The notes: generated by a model from the letters alone, not told the origin. A stretch of DNA of 64,000 bases from Lewinellaceae bacterium SD302 (GCA_002591745.1 PDLQ01000025.1:1-64000), one strand, 5' to 3'. Positions 40,665 to 50,395 are shown, counted from the stretch's first letter. A program made the numbers and translations.

Positions 40665-42326
40665 TTGCAAATTTGCCAACACAATAATACCGAAATCAAA
40701 GCGCCAAACCTTTTATACCCCCTGATCCTGTTACTCGTCACCTTCTTTTACTGGGTTGGTACGGGAAATATTCACTTATTTGACTGGGACGAGATCAACT
40801 TCGCTGAGATCAGCCGCGAAATGATCGTAAGCGGTAATTTTTGGCAGCCTACCATCGATTTTTTGCCCTTTCACGAGAAGCCACCCCTGTTTTCCTGGTT
40901 CCAGGCGTTCTCCTTTCAGCTTTTTGGAATAGATGAAATGGCGGCCCGCCTGCCAAACGTACTTTGTGGTGGCTTCACCTTGGGGAGTCTTTATCTGGTT
41001 GGCCGACGCTGGCATTCTCCGGCCCTTGGTCTTTGGTGGACGGCTTTTATGGCCTTCAGTATCTTGCCGCAGCTTTACTTTCGCTCGGGTATCATCGATC
41101 CCTGGTTCAACCTCTTCATCTTTTTGTCATTAGCCACTTTGTTGCCGGCCGGTACGCAAGGAGCACCAAATCCGGGGCGAATTACGGTAGCTGGTCTACT
41201 GCTGGGGCTGGCGGTACTGACCAAAGGGCCGGTGGCAGCGTTGTTGGTAGGGTTGACACTCGGCATCTGGCTACTGCTTCGCCGCCCTTTATTTAAGACG
41301 CATTGGTGGCGGTTCTTACTGGTGGGGTTGCTATCCTTGCTCCCCATTGGCCTCTGGATCGCTTATGTCTGGCAGCTGGACGATGGCTTTTTTGCCAGAG
41401 AGTTCATCCGCTACCAATGGCGACTTTTTATTAGCGAAGATGCTGGGCACGGTGGCTTCCCCGGCTACCATGTGGTAGTCTTGCTATTCGGCTGTTTTCC
41501 TGCTTCCATCTTCGCGCTCCCTGAATTGTTGAATCGTAAAACCAGTAGAGCTGCAACCAGTATCCTTTGGCCAAAAATCCTGTTCTGGGTGGTGCTGATT
41601 CTGTTCAGCATTGTCAATACCAAGATCGTTCATTACTCCAGTCTGGCGTATTTCCCACTTACTTTCCTAGCGGCAAGGCGGGCGGTTGACTTACTTAACG
41701 AGCCGCGAGCGTTGATCAGCTGGGCCCATCGGACGGGCCAGATCATCTGGGGACTATTCGCCCTCATCCTTATTTGCCTTCCCCTGGCCTTCACTTACCT
41801 GCTGCCCGAGTTGGAGATTAAGGATATGGACTTACAAAGTAGCATAGCTTATGGCAAGCCAGAACTGTCCGGCTACTGGGCGATCGGTTTGCCCTTATTA
41901 ATACTATTATACTTGCTGACCAACTGGCAGAAGCGGCAGCAGACTCTTAGGTACTTAATTGGTCAGCTATCGGGGGCTACTTATTTGGTTGTTGTCGTGT
42001 TACTCTTCTACGTCGGTCAGGTACAGAGAGTGACCCAAGGGGCTAATGTCGACTTTTTTACTGACCTGGCTGAACGAAAGGAAGTTTACTACGGCATGGC
42101 CTACCGCAAAAGCTACGTTCCACTTTTTTACGGAAAAGTGCGCCCGGCCAATGGTGGAATCGCCAGGGATCATCGATTCCACGGGGCCATCGACCGTGAT
42201 CTCTACTTCGCCAGCCCATTGCGCAGAACGGAACAAGTGCTGAAAGAGGTGCCAGATGCAGAACTCCTTTATAGTAAAGGTGGCTTTTCCTTTTACCGGC
42301 GGCCGGCAATAGAGCCGCTGGAGTGA
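40665..42326 (+). CDS. GT39-type (ArnT/PMT-like) membrane glycosyltransferase
   Basis: 553 residues from the TTG at 40665; no in-frame ATG lies before the catalytic loop. About eleven membrane helices. The first periplasmic loop has IHLFDWDEINFAEISREMIVSGNFWQPTIDFLPFHEKPPLFSW, the signature of the PMT_2/ArnT group, including the aspartate-glutamate pair and KPP. It transfers sugars from a polyprenyl-phosphate carrier to an envelope acceptor (lipid A, protein or other glycan; unknown here). Residues near the late helices include DLQSSIA, from the repeat copy at 41829-41845. Confidence 0.9.
   Translation: MQICQHNNTEIKAPNLLYPLILLLVTFFYWVGTGNIHLFDWDEINFAEISREMIVSGNFWQPTIDFLPFHEKPPLFSWFQAFSFQLFGIDEMAARLPNVLCGGFTLGSLYLVGRRWHSPALGLWWTAFMAFSILPQLYFRSGIIDPWFNLFIFLSLATLLPAGTQGAPNPGRITVAGLLLGLAVLTKGPVAALLVGLTLGIWLLLRRPLFKTHWWRFLLVGLLSLLPIGLWIAYVWQLDDGFFAREFIRYQWRLFISEDAGHGGFPGYHVVVLLFGCFPASIFALPELLNRKTSRAATSILWPKILFWVVLILFSIVNTKIVHYSSLAYFPLTFLAARRAVDLLNEPRALISWAHRTGQIIWGLFALILICLPLAFTYLLPELEIKDMDLQSSIAYGKPELSGYWAIGLPLLILLYLLTNWQKRQQTLRYLIGQLSGATYLVVVVLLFYVGQVQRVTQGANVDFFTDLAERKEVYYGMAYRKSYVPLFYGKVRPANGGIARDHRFHGAIDRDLYFASPLRRTEQVLKEVPDAELLYSKGGFSFYRRPAIEPLE
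41829..41845 (+). repeat. Dispersed CAAAGTAGC-core repeat, diverged
   Basis: GACTTACAAAGTAGCAT, with the exact 9-bp core, read in frame as D-L-Q-S-S within a loop of the GT39 gene. Confidence 0.6.
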
Positions 42327-42446
42327 TTAGTGATTGGCTAGCAACGATTTCTGTATTATCTTAGGGCTACTTTATCATCCGCGCTTTCCGTCGGATTTCT
42401 CGATCATGATCCGTTTAGACGGTTACTCCCGGAAATACACACTCTC

Positions 42447-42995
42447 TTGAAGCCATTCGATGAACAGCGGTTATTACAGCAGTGCGCAGACAAAAACCAG
42501 CGGGCCCAGAACATCATCTACAATTATTACATTCCCGAAGTGGTCAGTATTGCTGTTTCATACCTGCACGGAAATAAATTGGTAAAGGACTGCGCTCATG
42601 ACGCCATCATTAAATTTTTTGAGGCGCTGGAAGATGGAGAGGTCATCCAACAACCAAAAGCATGGCTTCGGAAGGTTGCTTCCAGGATTTGCCTGGATTG
42701 TCTGAAAAGGGAAGCCCATCGGATAAATTATGCAGCAATGCTGCAAGAGAATCATCGTGTAGAACAAGGGGAATGGGATCAAAGCAATTCCGATGAATGG
42801 CACGGAGAATGCAATCGCATATTCTGGGAAGAAATCCGTAATTTTACATACACTGATCAATTCATCACTTTAGCGAAGTACTATTATCAGTACACTTATG
42901 CCGAAATTGCTGAATTGATGTCAAGGGACGTTGATTTTTTACGGGATCGAACCAATTACGTGAGAAGAACGATCCGTAAAAAGTATAAACGTTGA
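42447..42995 (+). CDS. ECF-type RNA polymerase sigma factor
   Basis: 182 residues from a TTG start. Region 2 is visible as NIIYNYYIPEVVSIAVSYLHGNKLVKDCAHDAIIKFFEAL plus AWLRKVASRICLDCLKRE, and region 4 as YYYQYTYAEIAELMSRDVDFLRDRTNYVRRTIRKKYKR, though region 4 is diverged from the usual YxEIAxxLgisxxtVrsr pattern. It precedes a gene for a membrane TPR protein and lies opposite a CHAT protein, an arrangement repeatedly seen in Bacteroidota. Regulation and target promoters are unknown. Confidence 0.85.
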   Translation: MKPFDEQRLLQQCADKNQRAQNIIYNYYIPEVVSIAVSYLHGNKLVKDCAHDAIIKFFEALEDGEVIQQPKAWLRKVASRICLDCLKREAHRINYAAMLQENHRVEQGEWDQSNSDEWHGECNRIFWEEIRNFTYTDQFITLAKYYYQYTYAEIAELMSRDVDFLRDRTNYVRRTIRKKYKR

Positions 42996-43038
42996 ATCTA
43001 GTAGAAGGGGTTGTTTTCATAGTTAAATCCAACTGATA

Positions 43039-43758
43039 ATGCATCCCGAAAATAATAAGCAGGAAGACTTCCTGGATGATGAGTACCTCCGTGAACTCAG
43101 CGAAAAGCTCATCGGTGTAAGCAAGCGTAAGGAGATTATTGATGATTTAAAAAGTAATTCACCTTATCGCGATATTGAAAAAAGTTCGCTCCGTGTCAAG
43201 AGGCGCAAAAGCCGCTATGCCTTTTTATTGGCGGCCGCGGTGCTACTGACCTTGTTTGTCGGGCGGAAGTTTCTCTACCCCGAACCGGCGGAAGAAATAC
43301 AGGACTCCGGCCTGGTGGCGTGCCTTGATGCCGTGGACCGGCCCCTCGCATTGATGGCTTTAGACCGTGACCGTGGGGAAAGTACTAAGATACCGGAGGT
43401 AAAACTAGCGGAACTCGCTGCCCAAAACTACATTAAGGAGGACTACGTTACGGCCCTGGCACTCTACGAGGAAGCTATCGAAGAAGATCCGCTGAACGCT
43501 CTCTATCTGCTTTGTAAGGCTCACTGTCAAGCCAGACTGGAACGCTATACCGCAGCCATTGAAACATTCGACCGTGCCTTGGAGCGTTCCAGGGTCGAAG
43601 AAAACGGCGACCTAGTCTACACGAGCCGTTTTTACCGGGCCATCACCCGCTTACGTATCGAAGAGACTGATCCCGAAGCTGTAAATGAATTACAGTCTCT
43701 GGCCAATCGCAGCGGATATTTTCAGGACGAGGCGGCCAAAGTGCTGTCTAAGCTGTAG
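43039..43758 (+). CDS. Membrane-anchored TPR protein, possible anti-sigma partner
   Basis: 239 residues. The N-terminal 55 residues are charged and cytoplasmic-looking (DDEYLRELSEKLIGVSKRKEIIDDLKS...), followed by a basic KRRKSR stretch, a single membrane helix (about 60-77, YAFLLAAAVLLTLFVGRKF), then a TPR region (about 128-235) with NYIKEDYVTALALYEEAIEEDPLNALYLLCKAHCQARLERYTAAIETFDRALERS. It begins 43 bp after the sigma-factor gene. Topology matches anti-sigma proteins, but no ASD/zinc motif is seen. The 3' end overlaps the convergent CHAT gene by 11 bp. Confidence 0.75.
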   Translation: MHPENNKQEDFLDDEYLRELSEKLIGVSKRKEIIDDLKSNSPYRDIEKSSLRVKRRKSRYAFLLAAAVLLTLFVGRKFLYPEPAEEIQDSGLVACLDAVDRPLALMALDRDRGESTKIPEVKLAELAAQNYIKEDYVTALALYEEAIEEDPLNALYLLCKAHCQARLERYTAAIETFDRALERSRVEENGDLVYTSRFYRAITRLRIEETDPEAVNELQSLANRSGYFQDEAAKVLSKL

Positions 43759-46723
43759 TGTTATTGATGCTGCGGTACAAACCAAAAGCAGCCAGAAAAC
43801 AACCCGCTATGCCTGATAGTAAAAATACCCACGGGCTGGTGCGGTTATTGAGTTCGATCTTTTCATTATTACCAATATAAATACCGGTTGCCCAGTAGCC
43901 GGGGTGAGCGTTCATTTCCGCATTTTCAATAAAATTCAACTGGGCTGCATTAAACGCTGCTGCCGTCGGTTGCTCGTCAGTCAGGATGGCCGGATAGAAG
44001 TTCTTCATCAACTGACTGGAGGCCAGGTCTTTGATCTCCCAGAGGTTCACCACCAGATTGCGACAGCCAGCGTGGGCGAAGGCCCTGGCCAGATTGGCGA
44101 CGCCTTGGCCTCGGCGGAGACTACCCTGGGCGGTAGAGCAAGCAGAAAGTACCGCCAGGTGAGCTGGCAATTCGAGGTTGTAAATCTCCGCTGCTGTCAG
44201 ACGTTGCTGATCAGTTTCTGCTTCTCCGTGAAAGAGAAGGAAGGAGTCCTCGGGGCGGCGGTCATCTATCCAGGCGTGGGTGCCGATGTGTAATACGGCT
44301 GCGCTGGGGGCGAAGCGATTAAAGCTGTTCTTCGTAGCCCGCTCATTTTTGAAATAACGGTCAAAACGGGTATTGCTCAACCGCTCCAGCAACTCCAGCG
44401 TAGCCAGGCTGCGGGGAAGGCTGTCGAATGTACCGATGTTTTGATTGGCCAGTGGACTCATACCCAGGATTCCGCAGACTTTCGCGGCCTGGATCTCCGC
44501 TTGCTTGGATTGGAAATAGGCAAGCCTGGTGCTGAGTAGATAACGGATGTTTCTTTCCTTCAGGAGGTAGCTACGCTCTGCATTTAATACGAGAGGAGCT
44601 TCATCTTCGGTTAGCAGCGCGGCGAAAGGCAGATACCATAAGTGGCCGTCGGGTACAATCACCAGGTCATGGTCGCCGATAACTTCTTCAATGGGGCTGA
44701 TTAATTCCAGGTATAGTCGGCGCAGTGTGGGAAAAACAGTGTTCTCCTTCTTTCGTAAACCGTCCAATAGCTCAGTGACGGTATCGTCTAGTGGTTGTGA
44801 GAGTTTCAATTGTTCCATCCGCACATTTTTCTGGCTGATGGCGATGACGTATACATAGTCGTTACGTGCTACGAAATGAAGCATGGCCTCACCGGGAGCG
44901 ATGATTCTTTCGCGAACTTCATCAATGGTCAGCGGCGGCGGGGTATAGAGCAGGTCGAAGTAAGCCGGGTAATTCGCCTTGATCATATCGCGGTGGCGCT
45001 GTTGTTTTTCACTTAACTCCCTGAGTTCGGCCCGAAGTTCCTTACGTCGGGCGGTATCCGAAGTGATGCGAACTTCGGTTAGCAATTCCTTGATTTCCTG
45101 GATAAAGAAACGCTCCCGTTCAATGGCGGTTTCGGGTAGGCCAAAATCATCTTCGAGTAGTTGCTCGTGTAGCCTTTCACTGATGGAGAGTTGTTTGATT
45201 CGCTCGGAAGCATTGAGGGCTGCCTCCACCTGCCCGGCGTCCTCCGGGCCATCGGCCGCAGCGAAAATATTAGCCATCTGAATCTTGCGTAGTTCCAGCG
45301 AAAGTTCGTCGACGGTACGTTCCAGACCGGGGTAGATACCGGCTTTTTTAGTATTTGCCAGCAGGCTATCGGCCAGGGCGACGTTGGCATTGGAAAGCCA
45401 CAGGAGAGTGTCTGAGGGAGAGTGGTCGTACCAGTATTTATAGTAAGAAGCTTTGTCCTTTATGTACTCGATAGTCGTAAAGTCACCCCGTAATTCATCG
45501 GTACGAAAGATATGGTGGGGATTACCCATACGACAGGAATCCGGCCCATTCAGATCGGCTTCGCAAATCAACCACTGGAGTTCTTCGATGGCTTCGGTAA
45601 ATTTCTTCTCGCTGCAGAGTACTTTGGTGCGTAAAAATCGGGCGGCGTTTTCGTGTGGACTTTCCCGACCGGTAAGTAATTCGATGGACTGCTCGATCAG
45701 CGGCGCGGCTTGCTGGTACTCCTTACGGCGAATATGCCAGCCGGCGTACTGGTTCAAAAATTTTCCATAACTGATCTCTTGCTCGTAAGCGGGATAGCGT
45801 TCATAGAAAGCGAGCTGTTCGTCAATGGTCGTTTTCATGCTGTCCAACTCCAGGACTGTATTGTGCATTTCAATCTTGGCAGCGTAGTAGTAAGGCCAGC
45901 GTTCGGAATCTGCGAGTCTGTGAACGCGTGCGTGGCGGCGGGCATCCACCAGTTTTTCCCGGGCGTTTTCAATTTGCCGGAGGTCTACGTAATTACCGAC
46001 CAGATTGGTCAGGATACGGAAGTATTCTTCGGGCCGGCTGGTTGGGCTGGCAGCCAGTGCCTGTTCATTATAAAAAGCAGCTTTTGGAAAATCTTCAACC
46101 CAATAATACATCAGCGCCATCGCTCCGTAGGCCGACGCCAGGTCCACGTCAACCTTGGTATATTCCAGTAAACTGGCCGCTTTGGCAAAACGGTCGATGG
46201 CCTCGGCCAGGTCGCCGGCGTATTTTGCTTCGTTGCCGTAATAGTACTGAACAGCCGAACGGCCGTGGGCAGATTCAAAATCGTCAGCCTCCATCTGTTC
46301 CACCAGGGCGATCATGCGCTCGCTGTGAGCAAAGTATTCATTCAGGTCAGAGGCGGTAGCCGCCAGTCCTTGGGGAATACGGTAGGCAAAGCCTGGCAAC
46401 GGATTATCCGGAGAACGCTCCCGTAGCGCCACGTCCGCGCTTTCGAAGGCCGCGCGGGCAGTTGTGGCATCACCCAGTTCAAAAGCACATTCGGCACGGA
46501 AGCAGTGAAGTTTCGCCAACTGGATCGGACGGAAATTCCGCTTCTGGTTAACGGCCAACAGGCTATCCAAGGCTGCCAGCCCGTCTTGGTAATCGCTGTC
46601 GTAATAATTAGTGACTGCTTGCTCAATGGCCTGGTCATTACCGAGGAAGCGAATATCCTGAGTAAAGAGAGCGATTGGCAGAAAAAAAAACAGCAAGAGC
46701 AATTGGAAGTAAGAACTTCTCAC
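43748..46723 (-). CDS. TPR-CHAT protein (caspase-like protease family)
   Basis: 991 residues from the GTG at 46723, which begins a signal peptide-like VRSSYFQLLLLFFFLPIALFTQD; a TTG at 46789 would give an atypical leader. The first 550 residues are TPR-like repeats, then a coiled-coil linker (ERERFFIQEIKELLTEVRITSDTARRKELRAELRELSEKQQ), then a CHAT domain (about 640-955) with the caspase-type histidine in VLHIGTHAWIDDRRPEDSFLLF and cysteine in LAVLSACSTAQGSLRRGQGVANLARAFAHAGCRNLVVNLWEI. One helix follows at the end (SPWVFLLSGIAGCFLAAFGLY). Both ends suggest membrane location with the CHAT domain exposed outside the cytoplasm. Confidence 0.9.
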   Translation of the reverse strand: MRSSYFQLLLLFFFLPIALFTQDIRFLGNDQAIEQAVTNYYDSDYQDGLAALDSLLAVNQKRNFRPIQLAKLHCFRAECAFELGDATTARAAFESADVALRERSPDNPLPGFAYRIPQGLAATASDLNEYFAHSERMIALVEQMEADDFESAHGRSAVQYYYGNEAKYAGDLAEAIDRFAKAASLLEYTKVDVDLASAYGAMALMYYWVEDFPKAAFYNEQALAASPTSRPEEYFRILTNLVGNYVDLRQIENAREKLVDARRHARVHRLADSERWPYYYAAKIEMHNTVLELDSMKTTIDEQLAFYERYPAYEQEISYGKFLNQYAGWHIRRKEYQQAAPLIEQSIELLTGRESPHENAARFLRTKVLCSEKKFTEAIEELQWLICEADLNGPDSCRMGNPHHIFRTDELRGDFTTIEYIKDKASYYKYWYDHSPSDTLLWLSNANVALADSLLANTKKAGIYPGLERTVDELSLELRKIQMANIFAAADGPEDAGQVEAALNASERIKQLSISERLHEQLLEDDFGLPETAIERERFFIQEIKELLTEVRITSDTARRKELRAELRELSEKQQRHRDMIKANYPAYFDLLYTPPPLTIDEVRERIIAPGEAMLHFVARNDYVYVIAISQKNVRMEQLKLSQPLDDTVTELLDGLRKKENTVFPTLRRLYLELISPIEEVIGDHDLVIVPDGHLWYLPFAALLTEDEAPLVLNAERSYLLKERNIRYLLSTRLAYFQSKQAEIQAAKVCGILGMSPLANQNIGTFDSLPRSLATLELLERLSNTRFDRYFKNERATKNSFNRFAPSAAVLHIGTHAWIDDRRPEDSFLLFHGEAETDQQRLTAAEIYNLELPAHLAVLSACSTAQGSLRRGQGVANLARAFAHAGCRNLVVNLWEIKDLASSQLMKNFYPAILTDEQPTAAAFNAAQLNFIENAEMNAHPGYWATGIYIGNNEKIELNNRTSPWVFLLSGIAGCFLAAFGLYRSINNTTA

Positions 46724-46791
46724 GAGAAGAGCAATTAAAAGTGTGTGGGTGTTTAACGAGCGCCCTGCCACCAAGGTAACAAACTCCAAGC

Positions 46792-47613
46792 ATGACGTAC
46801 AAAAACAATCTTCTATACAATAGTCTGGAACTACCGTTTTATTGGTGCCAGACTTGGCGGAGCAAACAGCGTGAAGTAAAGCAGTGGCGGGTTGAAAAGG
46901 TTCCCTATGGACCGCAACGGCGGCAGTACGCCCTGAGCATCAGCCACAAAGAATGGCCGGAAAGTGAAACCCGCAAGGCCGCCATCTATTTCCACGGCGG
47001 CGCCTGGACCTTCGGTAGCCCCGAACAATTCCTGCCCGCCGCCCGCCTGTTCATCGAAGCGGGTTATCAGGTGATCATGCCGTCGCACCGCAGATTACCC
47101 TTTCATAACTTCGCGGCGATCTATCAGGATCTGGAGCAGTTGCGCGACCAGCTACTCGTGGGGACCGAAGTGGAGGTCATCGCCGGTATGTCTGCGGGAG
47201 GGCAACTGGCCGCCTCCATTGGCTGGCGACCGGAGTACTGGTCCGCAGCCGGGCTGGCCCAACCACAAAAGTTAATCCTCTGCGGTGCGGTCATCGACTT
47301 CGACAAAATGAATCTAGCCTTGGGGCTCCGTCTTTTAGCGGGGAAACCAGGCAGCCCGACCTATAAATTCGCTAATCCGGCTGACCAGTTCAGGATCGCC
47401 AGGTCCTTACCGGAGCGTCATCTTTTTGTCCACGGTCCGGAAGATGGGACTGTTGCCTTTGATCAACTACATGGCTTCTATGTTAGCCATAAAGATCAAA
47501 ACCCCGGCTTTGAAAAGTTATGGGTAAAGAACGGAACGCACCTGGATAGCTGCCGGTGGATGTATCGGGAGGATGAGGTGGGGGAGCGGGTAAAAGCTTT
47601 TCTTCAGAAATAG
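46792..47613 (+). CDS. Alpha/beta-hydrolase, carboxylesterase-like
   Basis: 273 residues, cytoplasmic. The oxyanion-hole motif HGGAWTFGSPEQF and the nucleophile elbow GMSAGGQLAAS identify the hormone-sensitive-lipase/BD-FAE group of esterases. A late acid (PEDGTVAFDQL) and histidine (NGTHLDS) complete the triad. It diverges from the CHAT gene across 68 bp. Substrate unknown. Confidence 0.9.
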   Translation: MTYKNNLLYNSLELPFYWCQTWRSKQREVKQWRVEKVPYGPQRRQYALSISHKEWPESETRKAAIYFHGGAWTFGSPEQFLPAARLFIEAGYQVIMPSHRRLPFHNFAAIYQDLEQLRDQLLVGTEVEVIAGMSAGGQLAASIGWRPEYWSAAGLAQPQKLILCGAVIDFDKMNLALGLRLLAGKPGSPTYKFANPADQFRIARSLPERHLFVHGPEDGTVAFDQLHGFYVSHKDQNPGFEKLWVKNGTHLDSCRWMYREDEVGERVKAFLQK

Positions 47614-47799
47614 GAAACAGGAGCGCCTCGCTTCTGGAGATAGGAGGCCGCGTGATAGTCGACCGCCTTACAGTCTAATCAAGAGCAGGAACAGAGTACA
47701 GGGTATGCACAACCCCCGGAACGCAAAGCACTAGACTCCTATTTCCAAAAGCCGGAAGAGCGCAGCGACTGACGGCGATCCTATTTCCTATTTCCAAAA
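47614..47799. other. Intergenic tract with CCTATTTCC/GGAAATAGG words
   Basis: 186 bp without a gene. The word CCTATTTCC occurs near 47738 and twice near 47780, and its complement appears near 47609 (AAATAGGAAAC), so the two ends can pair. The middle has GC-rich AGCGC words. No clear terminator run is present. Confidence 0.5.
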
Positions 47800-49959
47800 T
47801 CACCTCAGTTCCAGCTCCTCAATCAAATGCCCTGCTCCACCCAATTTCTCAATCAGGAACATCACGTAGCGGATATCCACCATGATATTGCGGCAAATGC
47901 TGCGGTCGTAGTTGATGTCTGACATGGTACCTTCCCAGACGCGGTCAAAGTTGAGGCCCACCAATTCGCCTTTGCCGTTGATCGCCGGGCTGCCGGAGTT
48001 GCCACCGGTAGTGTGGTTGCTGGCCAGTAAGCAGACGGGAACATCGCCGGTTTCGTCGGCCCAGCGGCCGTAATCTTTGTCGTTGTGGAGCTGTAACAGA
48101 CGATCCGGGAGCTCGAATTCGTAGTCGCCGGGCTGGTATTTGTCGATGACGCCGCCAAGGTAGGTCTGGTAGTGTTGTTGGGTACTGTCAAAGGCCTGGT
48201 AGCCCTCCACCTGGCCGTAGCTGACGCGCATGGTACTGTTGGCATCCGGGTAGAAGCGGCGCTTAGGAAACAGTTCGATGAGGGCGGCCATGTACTCGCG
48301 CTGGAGAGTGGCGAGGTAATCATTGTACTCCTGGTATTTGGTACGGACTACCTGGTCATTCTCCTCGTTGAGGTTACGGACGAAAAGGTAACCGGGGTCA
48401 CCTTCCAGTTGCTTGACGAAAGCGACCGGGTCTTTTTCCAGTAGCTCCAGTACCTGGCCGGCTTTGGTCAGGTAAGAACGATCGTAGAGGTCGGTAATCA
48501 ATTGGCGGCGACTCCCGGCAAATTCCACTTGGTCGTTGGCGTAGCGGCTGCGGTGCTCCTCCCGTACGTTATCCAGGTAGATCGGGATCAGCTTTTGGGC
48601 CACCATCTCGTCGATCTCCGGGCGGTAATTCTTGTAGAAACCCTGTAAATAACTCAGGACGCGGGGAGCATAATCGATCAGCCCCTTTTCGCCGCTTTCC
48701 TCGTAGATGCGGGGCAGGCGACCGAGGATGTTGCTGATTCGGAAAAGGTCGATGTTGTAATTCAACTCACCCACGTAGGCCTGGGTTTCGGCGTAGGGGC
48801 GGCGGTCTGCGTAGACGGTGTTGAGGCCAGGCAGAATCTCTCCGTAACGTTGGCGATAACCTTCGTCGAGGTTCATTCTTTCGTTGAATTGCCGCTCAAG
48901 TTTTTGCTTCTTCAACAGTCCACCCGTTTTGGCAACGCCCTCACTTTCGCCGATCCATTTTTTCCAGGCATTGGCGATCCGGGCCTGTTTACTGGCGTAC
49001 ATGATCTTCACTTCGGGGTCTTGGCGCATGGCGCCGTCGATAACGGCCAGGCTGCTGTCGCGCATGTTGATGCGGATCGGGTTGATGATCTCGGTGCGCT
49101 GTGCTACGGCCACTTCCGGAAGGTATTGATCGGTACGACCGGGGAAACCGAAAACCATCGTGAAGTCACCTTCTTTCACACCCTGGGTGCTTACTGGCAG
49201 GTGGTAACGGGGCTTCATGGGCACGTTGTCTTCGCTGTAGTCGGCGGGTTTGCCGTCCGGGGCGGTGTAGATGCGGAAGAGAGAAAAATCACCGGTGTGG
49301 CGTGGCCATTCCCAGTTGTCGGTGTCGGCACCGAACTTGCCGATGCTGCTGGGCGGGGCGCCCACCAGTCGCACGTCGTTGTACGTTTCAGTTACGAAGA
49401 GGTAATATTGATTGCCGCTATAGAAGGGCTTGATCATCACGTCCTGATGTTTTTTACGCTTGGCCTTTTCCTTGATCTTAGCCAGGTTTTTGTCGATCTG
49501 TGACTGGCGGTCGGCCTCGCCCATACCGCGTTCAACACCCTCGAGTGCTGCCTCGGAAACGTCTTCCATCCGAACGATGAAAGTAACGAAGAGGCCGGGG
49601 TTCGGCTTCTCATCGGCGAAGGTCTTGGCCCAAAAGCCGTCTTCCAGCAAGTTGTTTTCCAGACTGGAGTGCTGCTGTATCTGCCCGTAGCCACAGTGAT
49701 GGTTGGTCAGCAGCAAGCCTTGGTCGGAAATCACCTCTCCCGTACAAAAGCCACCGAAATGCACGATCGCATCTTTGAGGCTGCCCTTGTTGACGCTGTA
49801 AATGTCCTCGGCCGAAATTTGCATACCCATACTCTGCATCTCCGCCTCGTTCAGGCTTTTTAGCAGGATGGGCAGCCACATGCCTTCGCCGGCCCGGAGG
49901 GTGAAGGAGGAAAGGAAAAGACAGAGGGTGGTAAAGAAGATCAGAATCGGTTGGCGCAT
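47800..49959 (-). CDS. Dipeptidyl-peptidase, S46 family (DPP7/DPP11-like)
   Basis: 719 residues from the ATG at 49959 (MRQPILIFFTTLCLFLSSFTLRAGEGMWLP); an upstream ATG at 50037 only adds a polar stretch before the signal peptide. Catalytic histidine in GLLLTNHHCGYGQIQQHS, aspartate region in GADTDNWEWPRHTGDFSLFRIY, and serine in HTTGGNSGSPAINGKGELVGLNFDRVWEG are the S46 triad. Length is normal. It releases dipeptides in the periplasm and feeds amino-acid catabolism, a common trait of Bacteroidota. Subtype (DPP7 or DPP11) not determined. Confidence 0.95.
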   Translation of the reverse strand: MRQPILIFFTTLCLFLSSFTLRAGEGMWLPILLKSLNEAEMQSMGMQISAEDIYSVNKGSLKDAIVHFGGFCTGEVISDQGLLLTNHHCGYGQIQQHSSLENNLLEDGFWAKTFADEKPNPGLFVTFIVRMEDVSEAALEGVERGMGEADRQSQIDKNLAKIKEKAKRKKHQDVMIKPFYSGNQYYLFVTETYNDVRLVGAPPSSIGKFGADTDNWEWPRHTGDFSLFRIYTAPDGKPADYSEDNVPMKPRYHLPVSTQGVKEGDFTMVFGFPGRTDQYLPEVAVAQRTEIINPIRINMRDSSLAVIDGAMRQDPEVKIMYASKQARIANAWKKWIGESEGVAKTGGLLKKQKLERQFNERMNLDEGYRQRYGEILPGLNTVYADRRPYAETQAYVGELNYNIDLFRISNILGRLPRIYEESGEKGLIDYAPRVLSYLQGFYKNYRPEIDEMVAQKLIPIYLDNVREEHRSRYANDQVEFAGSRRQLITDLYDRSYLTKAGQVLELLEKDPVAFVKQLEGDPGYLFVRNLNEENDQVVRTKYQEYNDYLATLQREYMAALIELFPKRRFYPDANSTMRVSYGQVEGYQAFDSTQQHYQTYLGGVIDKYQPGDYEFELPDRLLQLHNDKDYGRWADETGDVPVCLLASNHTTGGNSGSPAINGKGELVGLNFDRVWEGTMSDINYDRSICRNIMVDIRYVMFLIEKLGGAGHLIEELELR

Positions 49960-50057
49960 ATTTGGTTTTTTAGGGACTTCAGCTCCGGGAGCTTCAGAAT
50001 GAGTGGTGGTATTTATGCCGGCAACTCCGAGGAGCATTGTAGAAGTAGTCGTTTTTT

Positions 50058-50074
50058 GACTTCAAAGTAGCCAG
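50058..50074 (+). repeat. Dispersed CAAAGTAGC-core repeat
   Basis: GACTTCAAAGTAGCCAG, in the upstream region of the S46 gene. Confidence 0.7.
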
Positions 50075-50301
50075 GTTGACTGGGTCGAAAACGATGACAT
50101 TCTGCGACGATCAGCAAAGCTAAAGTAGCAAAGTTGGCGGGTGCATCACTATTAACTATCGGCGACAAACCCTCCGGCGATTAAAAATGTGCGGGGCTAA
50201 AATAGCACTTTACACCAAGTTTAACGCCCTGATACGCCGTTTACGCGTACTCAATAAACAAATACAAACTTTTAATATTTACTTATTAAAACTTTTTGTT
50301 C

Positions 50302-50309
50302 TATGTTTG
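50302..50309 (+). promoter_or_regulatory. Candidate promoter element of umuDC
   Basis: TATGTTTG matches TAnnTTTG, about 87 bp before the umuD ATG. TTTG words recur around it (50306, 50324 and 50328), which may include a damage-responsive operator; I cannot name a LexA box. Confidence 0.4.
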
Positions 50310-50395
50310 TGTCTGTCTTATAGTTTGTTTGGATTTCGATGAAGTCGAGATCTAAGCCAGCTCTTATTTAGGTTGCAAGCAAGAACTCAGTTTAA

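Larger units (their letters stand above)
49960..50395. other. Intergenic region with repeat copies and umuDC promoter
   Basis: The left part contains a core repeat copy (50058-50074) and a truncated one (about 50119-50138, GCTAAAGTAGCAAAGTTGGC). The right part is AT-rich with several TTTG words before umuD. No gene is seen. Confidence 0.6.

Noticed and set aside
48850-49503. 217-codon frame opposite the S46 peptidase
   Set aside because: Antisense shadow of an enzyme with intact catalytic motifs.
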